Part shown: in pieces, positions 20,755 through 29,356 of the stretch
How the letters are laid out: each line of letters starts with the position of its first letter
Position numbering within the stretch: the stretch's first letter is position 1
NCBI RefSeq assembly: GCF_030812995.1
Contig: NZ_JAUSTT010000003.1
Coordinates: 62,001 to 126,000, forward strand
Direction: 5' to 3'
DNA from: Bacillus chungangensis
GTDB taxonomy: Bacteria > Bacillota > Bacilli > Bacillales > Bacillaceae_C
Length of the DNA: 64,000 nt
The notes under the pieces: model-generated
Databases searched by the model: none
What the model was told of the DNA's origin: nothing
Seen by the model: the letters and a program-made list of their open reading frames with translations, nothing else
Position numbers and translations under genes: made by a program

Positions 20755-22620
20755 TTACTTTATTATTTCTTTCGCTTTTTTATAACGAACTAACCTCATT
20801 GCATTTATAGTAACAAAGAGAACACTTAATTCATGAATCAACATACCAGAAGCAAGGAATACTTTTCTCATCATCACTCCGAATAAAAGCAATACGACAG
20901 TTCCAACTGCAAAAAACATATTTTGTTTCATGTTTCTAACAGCCGTTTTCGCGAGTGTGTAAGCATAAGGTATGCTACTTAATTTGTCAGCCATTAATAC
21001 AACGTCCGAAGTCTCCATTGCTGCATCTGTTCCTGCACCGCCCATTGCAAAGCCAACATCTGCAATTGCGATTGCTGGTGCATCATTAATACCATCTCCA
21101 ACCATTGCTATTCGATATCCTTGCTTTTTCAACTGTTTGATCTGATTCACTTTGTCCTCCGGCAACATTTCTGCGAACACTTGATCCACACTTAAACCTA
21201 ATTGCTGCGCAACTTTCTCTGCTGCATGTTTATTATCGCCCGTCAATATATACAGCTGTTTGATTCCATTAGCTTTTAATTGTTTCAGTGTGTTCGCTGC
21301 TTCAGGTTGAATTTGATCAGCAATCGAAATGATTCCGGCTATTTGTTGATTAATCACGATAAAAATGGCTGTATTTCCTTTTTTCTCTTCATTAATGGCG
21401 TATTTTTCTGTTAGTTGATCGAGATGGATAGCGTTTTTGCTCAGTAATTTTCTATTCCCAATAATGAAGGCTTGGCGATTAACCATTGCATAAAGCCCTT
21501 GCCCTTTTGCAACCGTAAAAGTTTCAGGCTGATGTTCTAAAGATATCCCCCTATTTTGTGCCTCTTTTACGATCGCTTGTCCTAAATAATGTTCAGAAAT
21601 TACTTCCGCTTCGGCTGTTAACTGTAAAAGCAAGTTTTCATCTATTCCGAATGATTTAATATTTGTTACTTCTGGCTTCCCTTTCGTCAAGGTTCCTGTT
21701 TTATCAAAAACAACAACATCGATTTTTGACAAGTTTTCTAAGATTTCGCCGCCTTTTATTAAGATGCCGTTTTTAGCACCATTCCCTATTCCGGCAACAA
21801 TCGAAACCGGTGCAGAGATGACCAATGCCCCAGGACAGGCAATGACTAGAAACGTAAGCGTCAGTTCGATATCTCTTGTAAAGATATATACAATGATCGC
21901 TAAAACTAAAATGGCTGGTGTATAGATATTTGCGAATTTTTCAAGGAATTTTTGTGTTTTTGCTTTTGATTCTTGTGCTTCCTCCACTAATTCAATCATT
22001 TTGGCAAATGTCGTGTCTTCTCCAACCTTCTCCGCTTTGACTTCGATATAACCATGATCAATTATTGTTCCACTAAATACTTGATCATGTATCTTTTTAT
22101 TGGCAGGTACAGATTCGCCCGTTATTGCAGCTTCGTTAATAAATGCCTGTCCAGTTACAATTTTTCCATCTATTGTAATTTTTTCACCAGAATGGATAAC
22201 GATATGATCTCCTTCCTTTATTTCTTCTGCTGATGTAATCACTTTTTCCCCATTTTTTACAACAGTTGCTTCAAGAGGAGCCATATCCATCAAGGTTTTT
22301 AAGGAGGACCTCGTCTTTTTTAATGTACGAGCTTCAAGATACGCACCGAACAAGAATAAAAAAGTTACAGCCGCAGATTCTACATATTCACCGATTAGCA
22401 AAGCCCCAACTACGGCGATAGTAACAAGCAATTCAATACTGAATGCTCTCAATCGAAGCGATTGCATTGCTGTCTTTGCAATTGGGAAGCCTGCAATAAA
22501 TGTTGCGATTATGAGAGCAGATTTTTTAAGCATTTCTAAATCGAATAAATTAAAAACAAATGAGGCGACTAATAATAATCCGACAACGAAAACGATTTGG
22601 AATTTTTTAATTTTACTCAT
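20755..22620 (-). CDS. Heavy-metal P1B-type ATPase with CPG motif
   Basis: A 621-residue metal-pumping ATPase without its own N-terminal HMA domain. Visible motifs are TGES (167-170) in the actuator domain, DKTGTLT with phospho-Asp306, TGDNKHAAEKVA and MVGDGINDAPA in the P/N domains. The membrane metal motif is ACPGALVISAP (Cys262-Pro263-Gly264) instead of the usual CPC, and a C-terminal 'LIHELSVLFVTINAMRL' replaces the classical HEGST stretch. The missing second cysteine means that the metal cannot be assumed from standard CPC or SPC classes; Zn, Cd, Fe or Cu are all open. A separate HMA protein is encoded 34 bases upstream and an FNR/FLP-like regulator downstream, forming a three-gene operon. 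Confidence 0.92.
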   Translation of the reverse strand: MSKIKKFQIVFVVGLLLVASFVFNLFDLEMLKKSALIIATFIAGFPIAKTAMQSLRLRAFSIELLVTIAVVGALLIGEYVESAAVTFLFLFGAYLEARTLKKTRSSLKTLMDMAPLEATVVKNGEKVITSAEEIKEGDHIVIHSGEKITIDGKIVTGQAFINEAAITGESVPANKKIHDQVFSGTIIDHGYIEVKAEKVGEDTTFAKMIELVEEAQESKAKTQKFLEKFANIYTPAILVLAIIVYIFTRDIELTLTFLVIACPGALVISAPVSIVAGIGNGAKNGILIKGGEILENLSKIDVVVFDKTGTLTKGKPEVTNIKSFGIDENLLLQLTAEAEVISEHYLGQAIVKEAQNRGISLEHQPETFTVAKGQGLYAMVNRQAFIIGNRKLLSKNAIHLDQLTEKYAINEEKKGNTAIFIVINQQIAGIISIADQIQPEAANTLKQLKANGIKQLYILTGDNKHAAEKVAQQLGLSVDQVFAEMLPEDKVNQIKQLKKQGYRIAMVGDGINDAPAIAIADVGFAMGGAGTDAAMETSDVVLMADKLSSIPYAYTLAKTAVRNMKQNMFFAVGTVVLLLFGVMMRKVFLASGMLIHELSVLFVTINAMRLVRYKKAKEIIK

Positions 22621-22654
22621 TAATCTCTCCTCTCCTTCCCGCTTTCAAACAGAC

Positions 22655-22882
22655 CTACTCATTTACTATTTTCGTGGCTAGTATTGAGAAGCCTAATTCC
22701 TCGATTGTTGTAGACAACTCTTTCAATGTTACCGCCCTTTCGTCATAGCATACTTTTACCTTACTTGAATGAAAAAGGACTTTTACTTCTTTCACTCCTT
22801 GCTGCCTATTTAAAGTCTTTTCAATTTTTTTTATACAAGACGGACAAGTTAGTTCTTCTAATTGAAATTTCGCTGTTTTCAT
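22655..22882 (-). CDS. HMA-domain metallochaperone
   Basis: 75 residues forming a single heavy-metal-associated domain with the metal site TCPSC (Cys13 and Cys16) in LEELTCPSCIKKIEKTL and a typical beta-alpha-beta-beta-alpha-beta pattern. It probably delivers a thiophilic metal to, or regulates, the ATPase encoded immediately after it, which lacks such a domain. The AAAGGAG ribosome binding site is good. It resembles CopZ, but I would not infer copper from this alone. Confidence 0.9.
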   Translation of the reverse strand: MKTAKFQLEELTCPSCIKKIEKTLNRQQGVKEVKVLFHSSKVKVCYDERAVTLKELSTTIEELGFSILATKIVNE

Positions 22883-22915
22883 TAAAATCTTCTCCTTTAT
22901 CTTTATTCTATTTTG

Positions 22916-22957
22916 ATTTTAAGATAGGAGTGAGATTGATTCCTTGACGTATGTCAA
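22916..22957 (-). promoter_or_regulatory. FNR-like box at the metal operon promoter
   Basis: TTGACATACGTCAA (22944-22957, minus strand) is a 14-bp palindrome of the FNR type (TTGAT-N4-ATCAA). A -10-like TAAAAT (22916-22921) lies so that the palindrome is centred about 41.5 bases upstream of the implied start, the exact geometry of class II FNR activation. It would be the target of the FLP/FNR-like protein encoded at the end of the operon. Confidence 0.65.
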
Positions 22958-23154
22958 CTTTCTGTCATTTCTTCTAGAGTAAAAATAGATAGCATTTCTT
23001 ATCAACAGAGGTTTCAGAAATCATAAAGACCGTTCCTTTATGCATTGGGATTGATTTAACTGCAAAAAAAATATTGAATTAAACCATTCTTAAAGGATTT
23101 TTAAATAAGTGTAGAGAAACATACTTTAAGATCGTTTAAGGAGGAGAGGATACA

Positions 23155-23943
23155 GTGGTTAACATGATGGATACTTGGTTTACAGTGGAAGAAATAGATC
23201 ATGCTACTTTCGCTATTAGCGAATACGGTCATTGGGAAAAAGTTCATTCCTATTTACTACTAGGGAACGAAAAGGCAGCGTTAATTGATACAGGTCTTGG
23301 TATAGATAATATTAGAAGAATAACGGACAAACTCACAGATTTACCTATTGTTGTTATTACTACGCATGTGCATGCTGATCATATAGGGAGCCATCATGAA
23401 TTTGAAACAATTTATGTTCATGAAGCTGATGCCGATTGGTTAATTAATGGGATTAAGGGATTATCGCTAGAACAGATTAGAAATGACATAGCTCGCGATA
23501 TAACTAAACCTACACCTGTTACATTTAATCCACAAACATATAAACCATACCAAGGAAAACCTACAGGTTTGTTAGCCGATGGAGATGTAATCGATATAGG
23601 AAATCGTAAACTAACTATTTATCATACCCCAGGTCATTCTCCTGGTCACATATCTATTCTAGACAATAAAAAAATGTATTTATTTACAGGCGACTTACTT
23701 TATTCCCAAACTCCGGTTTATGCGTTCTATCCCTCAACGAATCCTGTTGATTTGGTTAACTCTTTAGAAAAAATATCTAAAATCAAAGGAATTTCTAAAA
23801 TCTTCGGAGGACATAATGATTTAGGACTTGAGCCTAGCATACTAGCAGAGGTAAAAAAAGCAGTTGCATTTCTTAGAGAACAAAATGTAGTAAGACACGG
23901 AACAGGAGTACATACATTCAACGGCTTCAGCATCAAGTTTTAA
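23155..23943 (+). CDS. MBL-fold metallo-hydrolase
   Basis: A 262-residue metallo-beta-lactamase-fold protein with THVHADHIG (HxHxDH metal motif), a second His in TPGHSPGH, the bridging Asp in FTGDLLY and a late His in FGGHND. These residues predict a two-zinc hydrolase of the glyoxalase II/lactonase-like group; the substrate is not evident. The start is a GTG behind GGAGGAGAGG, and an ATG a few codons on is the alternative. It is a single gene on the plus strand followed by a terminator. Confidence 0.88.
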   Translation: MVNMMDTWFTVEEIDHATFAISEYGHWEKVHSYLLLGNEKAALIDTGLGIDNIRRITDKLTDLPIVVITTHVHADHIGSHHEFETIYVHEADADWLINGIKGLSLEQIRNDIARDITKPTPVTFNPQTYKPYQGKPTGLLADGDVIDIGNRKLTIYHTPGHSPGHISILDNKKMYLFTGDLLYSQTPVYAFYPSTNPVDLVNSLEKISKIKGISKIFGGHNDLGLEPSILAEVKKAVAFLREQNVVRHGTGVHTFNGFSIKF

Positions 23944-23971
23944 CTCTATCAAGTAACGAGATAAAGATTAG

Positions 23972-24005
23972 ATAGAAGGGAGTTTAAAACACCTCCCTCT
24001 ATTTT
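23972..24005 (+). terminator. Terminator of the MBL-fold gene
   Basis: The hairpin GAAGGGAG/CTCCCTC about 30 bases after the stop is followed by TATTTTTGT on the plus strand. Confidence 0.75.
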
Positions 24006-24096
24006 TGTAAACCACATCACTAACTTACTGCTTTGCAGTAATAATTACGGTGAAACAATCATTTTTCTGCTTCGTGCATTGCAGCTTTAAAACGCA

Positions 24097-26424
24097 TCAT
24101 CTTGGGAAAATTGGGTTTTGAATATGATATTCAGTAGGTGGTTCTGTCTCCAATAGGTGTTTGACAAAATAATCCCAGCGGCGGCGAATAAAGTAAACAT
24201 CAGCAGCAATACCATGATGACGATTAGGAATAAGTAAGAAATCAAAATCCTTATTCGCTTTTATGAGTGCATGTACCATACGTATCGTTGAAGCTGGGTG
24301 CACATTATCATCCATATCACCTGTTGCTAGAAGCAATTTCCCTTTTAAACGATCGACAAGACGAGTATTATCCTGCTCTTGATATAATTCTGAATCGAAT
24401 TTTCCTTGGAATCGTTCTCCCCAAGAAGCTAAGTAGAAACGTTGGTCATGATTCCCACAGCCTGCTACTGCTGCCTTATACGTATCAGGATAAGCGAGTA
24501 TCGCCCTAGCTGCTCCATAACCGCCTCCAGATTCACCATAAATGCCGACACGATCTCCATCTAGAAAAGAATAACGTTCCGTTAGCTGCTTAATGGCAGC
24601 CACATGATCTTCTAAACCTGCAGCTCGTTCCAGCCGCCCGTTGGAATAATCATGAAATGCTTTCTCTCGATAGGGGGTGCCTCTGCCATCCATTAAAATA
24701 ACAGCAAAACCAAGCTGGGTAAACGTCTGTGCTCCACCTGTTAAATCGATTGGCTCAATATGCATTTCTCCACCCCAAGTAAATCTTTTCGGTGTTTGAA
24801 TACGCTGAGGACCGCCATAAATATAATCTAAAATCGGATATTTAGTATCCGCTTCTACCATAGCTGGACGTATCAGAATACCATATAAATCTGTTATTCC
24901 ATCTGCAGCCTTTACTGTGAAACGTTCTGGAATTTGGTATCCTTTTTTCAAAAGATGTTCAATGTCAGCCTTTTCTAAATGACGAACTAAACTTCCATCT
25001 GTTCTGCGCAGCACCGACATAGGCGGCAAGTCTACACGTGAAAAGGTGTCCACAAAATAGTGGTAATCCGGGGAAATAAACACATCGTGTTCAGCATCTT
25101 CAGGCGTCAAAAGCATTAGCTCTGTTCCATCTAGCCGCACTCGATAAAGATGTTGATAATAAGGATCACGTCCGGGCTCTTGACCTCCAGCAGTAAAGTA
25201 AACCCATCCTTTCTCTTCATCAACTGATATGAGGCGGCGAACAACTAATGAGCCAGAGGTAATCCGATTTATTAATGCTCCAGTACATCCATCATATAGA
25301 TAGAGATGAGACCAACCATCTCGTTCAGAATGCCAAATGAAGTCATTTCTTTTACTTAACCATCGTATATTCATTTCACCAAAACCAAGATTATATAAGT
25401 CAGTAAACAGAAAGGTTTCGCTCTTTTCCTCAAGTAGTGTAAGTGCTTTGCCGGTATTGCTATCCACCACAACAAATTGTACAGACCGATAATCTCTGGA
25501 CATTCTGATAAAATAGAAGCTGCTGCTGTCATCTGTCCAAAAAGCGGTCTGAAGCTCTGGGGTTAGTGGCGACATAAGTCCAGTAATAACAGGTTCCGTC
25601 TCTATCGGAATCATACATCCTTGTTCAATATCGAAAACCACAAATTTAACTTGAGGGAGGTACTTATCACCAGCTAATGGATAACGGTAAGCATGTACTT
25701 CGGGTGCCTTCGTTTCATCTAAAGGATGAGATTGAAGAAGATGCATAGTGCGAACTTTCCGCTGATCTAATCTATGTGTCAATAACTTTTTGGAATCAGG
25801 CGACCACAAAACTACTGGCGGTAAGTTTTGATGATACAATCTTTCAAAAATAGCACTTGTACGTACTTCTGGCTGCGTTCCATAATCGTAATAAGGTTCA
25901 CCATCAACCGTGAGCGGTTTTATCTCTCCTGTTTTCACGCAGCGCAAATACAAATTATTTTCCTTAACAAAAACAGCCCAGCTTCCGTCTGGAGAACAGG
26001 ACTCATGAGGTGGAATTTCTTTAGATGGTTTACCCTGTCTGCATTCATATTGGTCTAAATGACAAATCCAATTTGTTTCGTCTACTTTAAATTGAATGGC
26101 TCGCCCTTCGTTGACATAACTGTAAGAATCAAATGGAAGATGTTCAGGATGATATACATGTCCTGTTGCTTGTGAGAGACCATCTGACAGCTTCACATGA
26201 TCAAATGCGGGTTCTTTAGTATTTCTCACCGGATCGACTACTACAAATTGCTTCCCCTTTTCATTCCCTTTGCGCACGTCTCTCCGATACCAAAAACGTC
26301 CTTCCTCCCCAAACCAATGCGGCATCAATTTGCCATTCAATACATCCTTCACTGTATTCCAAGCTAGCAACTGCTCGGCACATTCGTAATGTTTATGTGT
26401 GATTGTTGAGTACACTTTTATCAC
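24097..26424 (-). CDS. S9-family prolyl oligopeptidase / dipeptidyl peptidase IV-like
   Basis: 775 residues: an N-terminal beta-propeller of the DPP IV type (about 60-490) followed by a C-terminal alpha/beta-hydrolase catalytic domain (about 520-770). The catalytic triad is visible as Ser632 (GIYGESGGGYGA), Asp705 (GDMDDNVHP) and His737 (NRHHGIA). There is no signal peptide, so it is probably cytoplasmic. Members cleave short peptides, often after proline. It is transcribed divergently from a GbsR-like regulator, with strong palindromes between the two, so it is very likely that regulator's target. Confidence 0.92.
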   Translation of the reverse strand: MIKVYSTITHKHYECAEQLLAWNTVKDVLNGKLMPHWFGEEGRFWYRRDVRKGNEKGKQFVVVDPVRNTKEPAFDHVKLSDGLSQATGHVYHPEHLPFDSYSYVNEGRAIQFKVDETNWICHLDQYECRQGKPSKEIPPHESCSPDGSWAVFVKENNLYLRCVKTGEIKPLTVDGEPYYDYGTQPEVRTSAIFERLYHQNLPPVVLWSPDSKKLLTHRLDQRKVRTMHLLQSHPLDETKAPEVHAYRYPLAGDKYLPQVKFVVFDIEQGCMIPIETEPVITGLMSPLTPELQTAFWTDDSSSFYFIRMSRDYRSVQFVVVDSNTGKALTLLEEKSETFLFTDLYNLGFGEMNIRWLSKRNDFIWHSERDGWSHLYLYDGCTGALINRITSGSLVVRRLISVDEEKGWVYFTAGGQEPGRDPYYQHLYRVRLDGTELMLLTPEDAEHDVFISPDYHYFVDTFSRVDLPPMSVLRRTDGSLVRHLEKADIEHLLKKGYQIPERFTVKAADGITDLYGILIRPAMVEADTKYPILDYIYGGPQRIQTPKRFTWGGEMHIEPIDLTGGAQTFTQLGFAVILMDGRGTPYREKAFHDYSNGRLERAAGLEDHVAAIKQLTERYSFLDGDRVGIYGESGGGYGAARAILAYPDTYKAAVAGCGNHDQRFYLASWGERFQGKFDSELYQEQDNTRLVDRLKGKLLLATGDMDDNVHPASTIRMVHALIKANKDFDFLLIPNRHHGIAADVYFIRRRWDYFVKHLLETEPPTEYHIQNPIFPR

Positions 26425-26435
26425 TCCTTCTAAAA

Positions 26436-26471
26436 ATTAATATCGTTAACAACATTGTTAACGATATTAAT
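26436..26471. promoter_or_regulatory. Operator palindrome upstream of the S9 peptidase
   Basis: Arms of 17 bases (ATTAATATCGTTAACAA and its exact complement) are separated only by CA. A related partial copy with TGTTAACGATA lies at about 26577-26607, beside the regulator start. This is the probable binding site of the divergently encoded GbsR-like protein. Confidence 0.85.
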
Positions 26472-26549
26472 GTTAAATCAAAATATATCCTTCGTCAACA
26501 ATAAAATTGATTAAAAATAGTTCACTTTTACACAAACCCATGGGCTTTC

Positions 26550-26578
26550 TTGACATTATGGTTGTTCACATATATGAT
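26550..26578 (+). promoter_or_regulatory. Promoter of the GbsR-like gene
   Basis: TTGACA (26550-26555) and TATGAT (26573-26578) with a 17-base spacer lie just upstream of the regulator. The second operator-like copy immediately follows the -10, suggesting autorepression. Confidence 0.8.
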
Positions 26579-26616
26579 TAACAACATTAAATATCCTGTT
26601 AACGATAAGGAGGACT

Positions 26617-27123
26617 ATGATGTCTGATCTCCAAAAGCTTCAAGATCAATTTAGTCAAGAAATGGATAGGTTAAGTGATGATGGAGGCAGTTTAATAACT
26701 GGACGCCTTTTTTCTCTTTTATTGTTTTCGCCTAAACCGTTAAGTTTGCAAGAAATGGCTGATCAGCTTGGCGTAACAAAAGCAGCAGTAAGTATTCGAA
26801 TTCGAGAATTAGAGAAAAGTGGATTGTCTATGAAAATCTCTAGAATTAGTGATCGACGTGATTACTATCAGGTAGCGAATAATTTTAGCTTAGTTCTAAT
26901 GAAAACATTCTTAGCAAAAATGAATCAATTTTTATCATGCACCCAACGAATTTTACAAGACTGGCCAAAAGAATCATCAATTTCTGAAGACCAGATTGAA
27001 ACTTATCATGTATCTAAAAAAAGATTAGAGGATTTTAGGTTAATTTATGAACTGTTTTTTCAACGCTTAGCAGGAATAGACAAAGAATGGGAATTAAAAA
27101 GGAAAAAATTCCATGATAATTAA
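26617..27123 (+). CDS. GbsR/MarR-type transcriptional regulator
   Basis: 168 residues with a winged helix at about 40-95 (PLSLQEMADQLGVTKAAVSI, RELEKSGL, SRISDRRDYY) and a helical C-terminus, like the GbsR branch of the MarR family. It is expressed from a strong promoter and lies divergent to the S9 peptidase gene. The operator palindromes in the shared intergenic region suggest it represses both. The ligand is unknown; relation to GbsR, which senses choline, does not by itself imply the same ligand. The start has AAGGAGG. Confidence 0.88.
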   Translation: MMSDLQKLQDQFSQEMDRLSDDGGSLITGRLFSLLLFSPKPLSLQEMADQLGVTKAAVSIRIRELEKSGLSMKISRISDRRDYYQVANNFSLVLMKTFLAKMNQFLSCTQRILQDWPKESSISEDQIETYHVSKKRLEDFRLIYELFFQRLAGIDKEWELKRKKFHDN

Positions 27124-27329
27124 AAGGATATTTTAATTCAAGTTAGTATTTATAATATTGAACAAACATGCCAAGAGTAGCCTGATCATTTTCTTTAAGT
27201 TTGAGGTCTTATTATATTTTATGCAGCTTCGATTCATAATCCCTTCCCTTACCACTTAGCTCTGTCCTTCACAATCTTTGACATGTAAATTACTTGGATT
27301 TTATGATTAACTAGCATAAACTAGGAAAT

Positions 27330-28109
27330 GTGAATGATTACATGACAACTCAAGACGGAGTTTCAACAAGAAAAGAGGGAATATGCTTGGATATGTTAAA
27401 GGAAATAAAAAATGTAAAACTTGAATTAACAAGATTTATGATGACATATAAATTTGCTTTAGACGAGATGAATACTAAAATTAACATTTTGAAAGAGGAA
27501 TTTCAATATGTACATGATTACAATCCGATTGAACATGTAAAATCACGATTAAAAACACCTGAAAGCATTTTTAAAAAGGTGTATCGCAAAAACCTTGACG
27601 TATCGCTGGAATCTATCAAAGAAAATATAAAAGATATTGTAGGAATACGCATTATTTGCTCCTTTATTTCCGATATCTATAAGTTAAGCGAGATGCTTCA
27701 ACAACAGAAAGATATCACCGTAATCGAATGCAAAGATTACATTCAAAGTCCAAAGCCTAACGGCTATCAAAGTCTCCATTTAATTTTAAAAATACCTGTT
27801 TTTATGTCCGACAGGGAAGAGCATGTATACGTTGAAGTTCAAATCCGAACAGTTGCCATGGATTTTTGGGCAAGTACGGAACACAAAATCTATTATAAAT
27901 TTAATAAAGATGTGCCTGAAAGATTAACGAAAGAATTAAAAGATGCCGCAGTTCTAGCAGCTGATTTAGATCGAAGAATGGAACAACTTCATAAAGAGGT
28001 TAGTGAAATGAAGGAAAAAGAAACTTCTGAAAATGATCTAAATGTGCTTCAAATTAATAATGAGAAATTTCATTTGCCAATAGGATTATTAGATTCATTT
28101 ATAAAGTGA
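27330..28109 (+). CDS. sasA: Small alarmone synthetase, YwaC/SasA (RelP) type
   Basis: A single-domain (p)ppGpp synthetase without the hydrolase, TGS or ACT domains of RelA/SpoT. The HNPIEH-like NPIEHVKSRLKTPESI, DIVGIRIICSFISDIY, the G-loop-like 'SPKPNGYQSLHLIL' and EVQIRTVAMDFWAS-EHKIYYK are the catalytic stretches. It transfers pyrophosphate from ATP to GDP or GTP. The YwaC type is preferred over YjbM because of MTYKFALDEMNTKINILKEE and the IICSFISDIY stretch. With the GTG start it has 259 residues, longer than the usual 210; an ATG at 27393 or a TTG at 27387 behind GAGGG would give a more typical N-terminus. Confidence 0.9.
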   Translation: MNDYMTTQDGVSTRKEGICLDMLKEIKNVKLELTRFMMTYKFALDEMNTKINILKEEFQYVHDYNPIEHVKSRLKTPESIFKKVYRKNLDVSLESIKENIKDIVGIRIICSFISDIYKLSEMLQQQKDITVIECKDYIQSPKPNGYQSLHLILKIPVFMSDREEHVYVEVQIRTVAMDFWASTEHKIYYKFNKDVPERLTKELKDAAVLAADLDRRMEQLHKEVSEMKEKETSENDLNVLQINNEKFHLPIGLLDSFIK

Positions 28110-28111
28110 AA

Positions 28112-28154
28112 CTTCCATGAGTGGGGGTTTTCTCTTATCCCCCACTCATAGAAG
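28112..28154 (+). terminator. Hairpin after the alarmone synthetase gene
   Basis: Arms of 16 bases with one mismatch (around GAGTGGGGG and CCCCCACTC) enclose an 11-base loop, directly after the stop codon. No T run follows on the plus strand, so termination is only one possibility; it may be the end of an inserted element. Confidence 0.5.
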
Positions 28155-28305
28155 TAGAACAAAGGCTAAGATCGCGGGCGTCCTCGAAAAAGGAACCCGC
28201 TTTTTCTTCATTGCGATGTATCGCTGCCCAAAGTATTCCTTATCCTGTTGTAACGTTTTTTGACCGATATCCTCGAAATATAGTTAGATGTGGGATAAAG
28301 TGAAT
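28112..28305. mobile_element. Possible non-autonomous mobile-element remnant
   Basis: Begins with the strong hairpin at 28112-28154 and ends with AGTTAGATGTGGGATAAA (28282-28299), a word also found at the end of a similar hairpin-bearing stretch at about 54170-54250. Its base composition is more GC-rich than the surroundings. The family is unproven; IS200/IS605-like ends are the best guess. Confidence 0.35.
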
Positions 28306-28655
28306 CACCAGTGGGAATCTTCCTCCCTCCCCACGGAAAATAGCAACAATACCCATAACGATACATATAAATCCTATACTCGCTTTTGATTTTTTTCTGT
28401 AGCTAATAGCGTTTCTCCGTAAGATGACAAAAACTCTATACGATAATAAAGGAGAGATGATGAATGAGATATGAAGATTACAAAGATACACCCGGTCAAA
28501 GCAATCTTTATCAGGAATTTAATCCCTTAAAGACGTGTTTAACTGTTTTCTAATGTTTTTTTGTAATCATAACCTTCCGTCATAAAATAACAAAAAAGGA
28601 CATTAGTGCTCCACTACTTGGCGGAAGATCCAAAAATATTCCATTTGTATTCAAT

Positions 28656-29063
28656 TCAATTTTTATGTTTCAGTATACTCAGTGCGCAATTAGTAGTGAT
28701 CGTAATCTGATCTGGAATCTCATTAATAGGAAACCACTCAACTTTCTGTAGCGCATGAGGTTCAAGGTTTTTAACTTCTCCATCCACGATTTTTGCGATA
28801 AAAGTAGGAGCAACCCAATGAACTGCTTCTGACTCCACAATATGATTGGTGACACATAAAAGTCTTTCAATTTTAATCTTTATTCCTAACTCTTCCTTGA
28901 TCTCACGTACAACAGCATCTTCGATTGTTTCCATAAATTCAACTTTTCCTCCAGGCAAGCTCCAACAGCCAGCTTCTGGCGGTTTTTTACGAAGTACAAG
29001 CAAGATACGATGATGATCGTCTAAAATAACAGCTCCTACACCGACTCGCGGAATATTATCCAT
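28656..29063 (-). CDS. Nudix hydrolase (MutT-like)
   Basis: 135 residues with a complete Nudix box, GGKVEFMETIEDAV followed by VREIKEELGI, containing the REXXEE glutamates. The preceding WSLPG and the short length fit the MutT/ADP-ribose pyrophosphatase-like group; the substrate is not predictable. It is transcribed alone and is unrelated in sequence detail to the Nudix gene at 14168. Confidence 0.9.
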   Translation of the reverse strand: MDNIPRVGVGAVILDDHHRILLVLRKKPPEAGCWSLPGGKVEFMETIEDAVVREIKEELGIKIKIERLLCVTNHIVESEAVHWVAPTFIAKIVDGEVKNLEPHALQKVEWFPINEIPDQITITTNCALSILKHKN

Positions 29064-29356
29064 GCGGTTTTTCCCTCCATCTCTAAATCTCTTCGTCTAT
29101 CAATACCAAAATTTATTCTACCATTTCAAGCAACTATCGGGTAGACTACCTGAAGAAACGATTCTGATGTCCCTTGTAATCTAGATTTTAAGGATGATAT
29201 AGATCGATTTCCTTCATGAATATGAGGTCGATCATGTTACAATAAAAAAACTGCCTAATCAATAAGACAGCTCTAGTAGGTACATAAATAAAGCCAAATC
29301 AATGATTCTATAAACCAAACTCTTTTGCTTATAAGCCAAACTTTTGTTAAACAAAT

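Larger units (their letters stand above)
28110..28655. other. Intergenic stretch with repeat-element ends
   Basis: No gene. It carries a long hairpin just after the alarmone synthetase (28112-28154), a GC-richer segment with a GCGGG/CCCGC pair (28172-28202), and an 18-base word (28282-28299) that recurs at 54233-54250. Together these look like the remains of a small mobile element. Confidence 0.5.
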
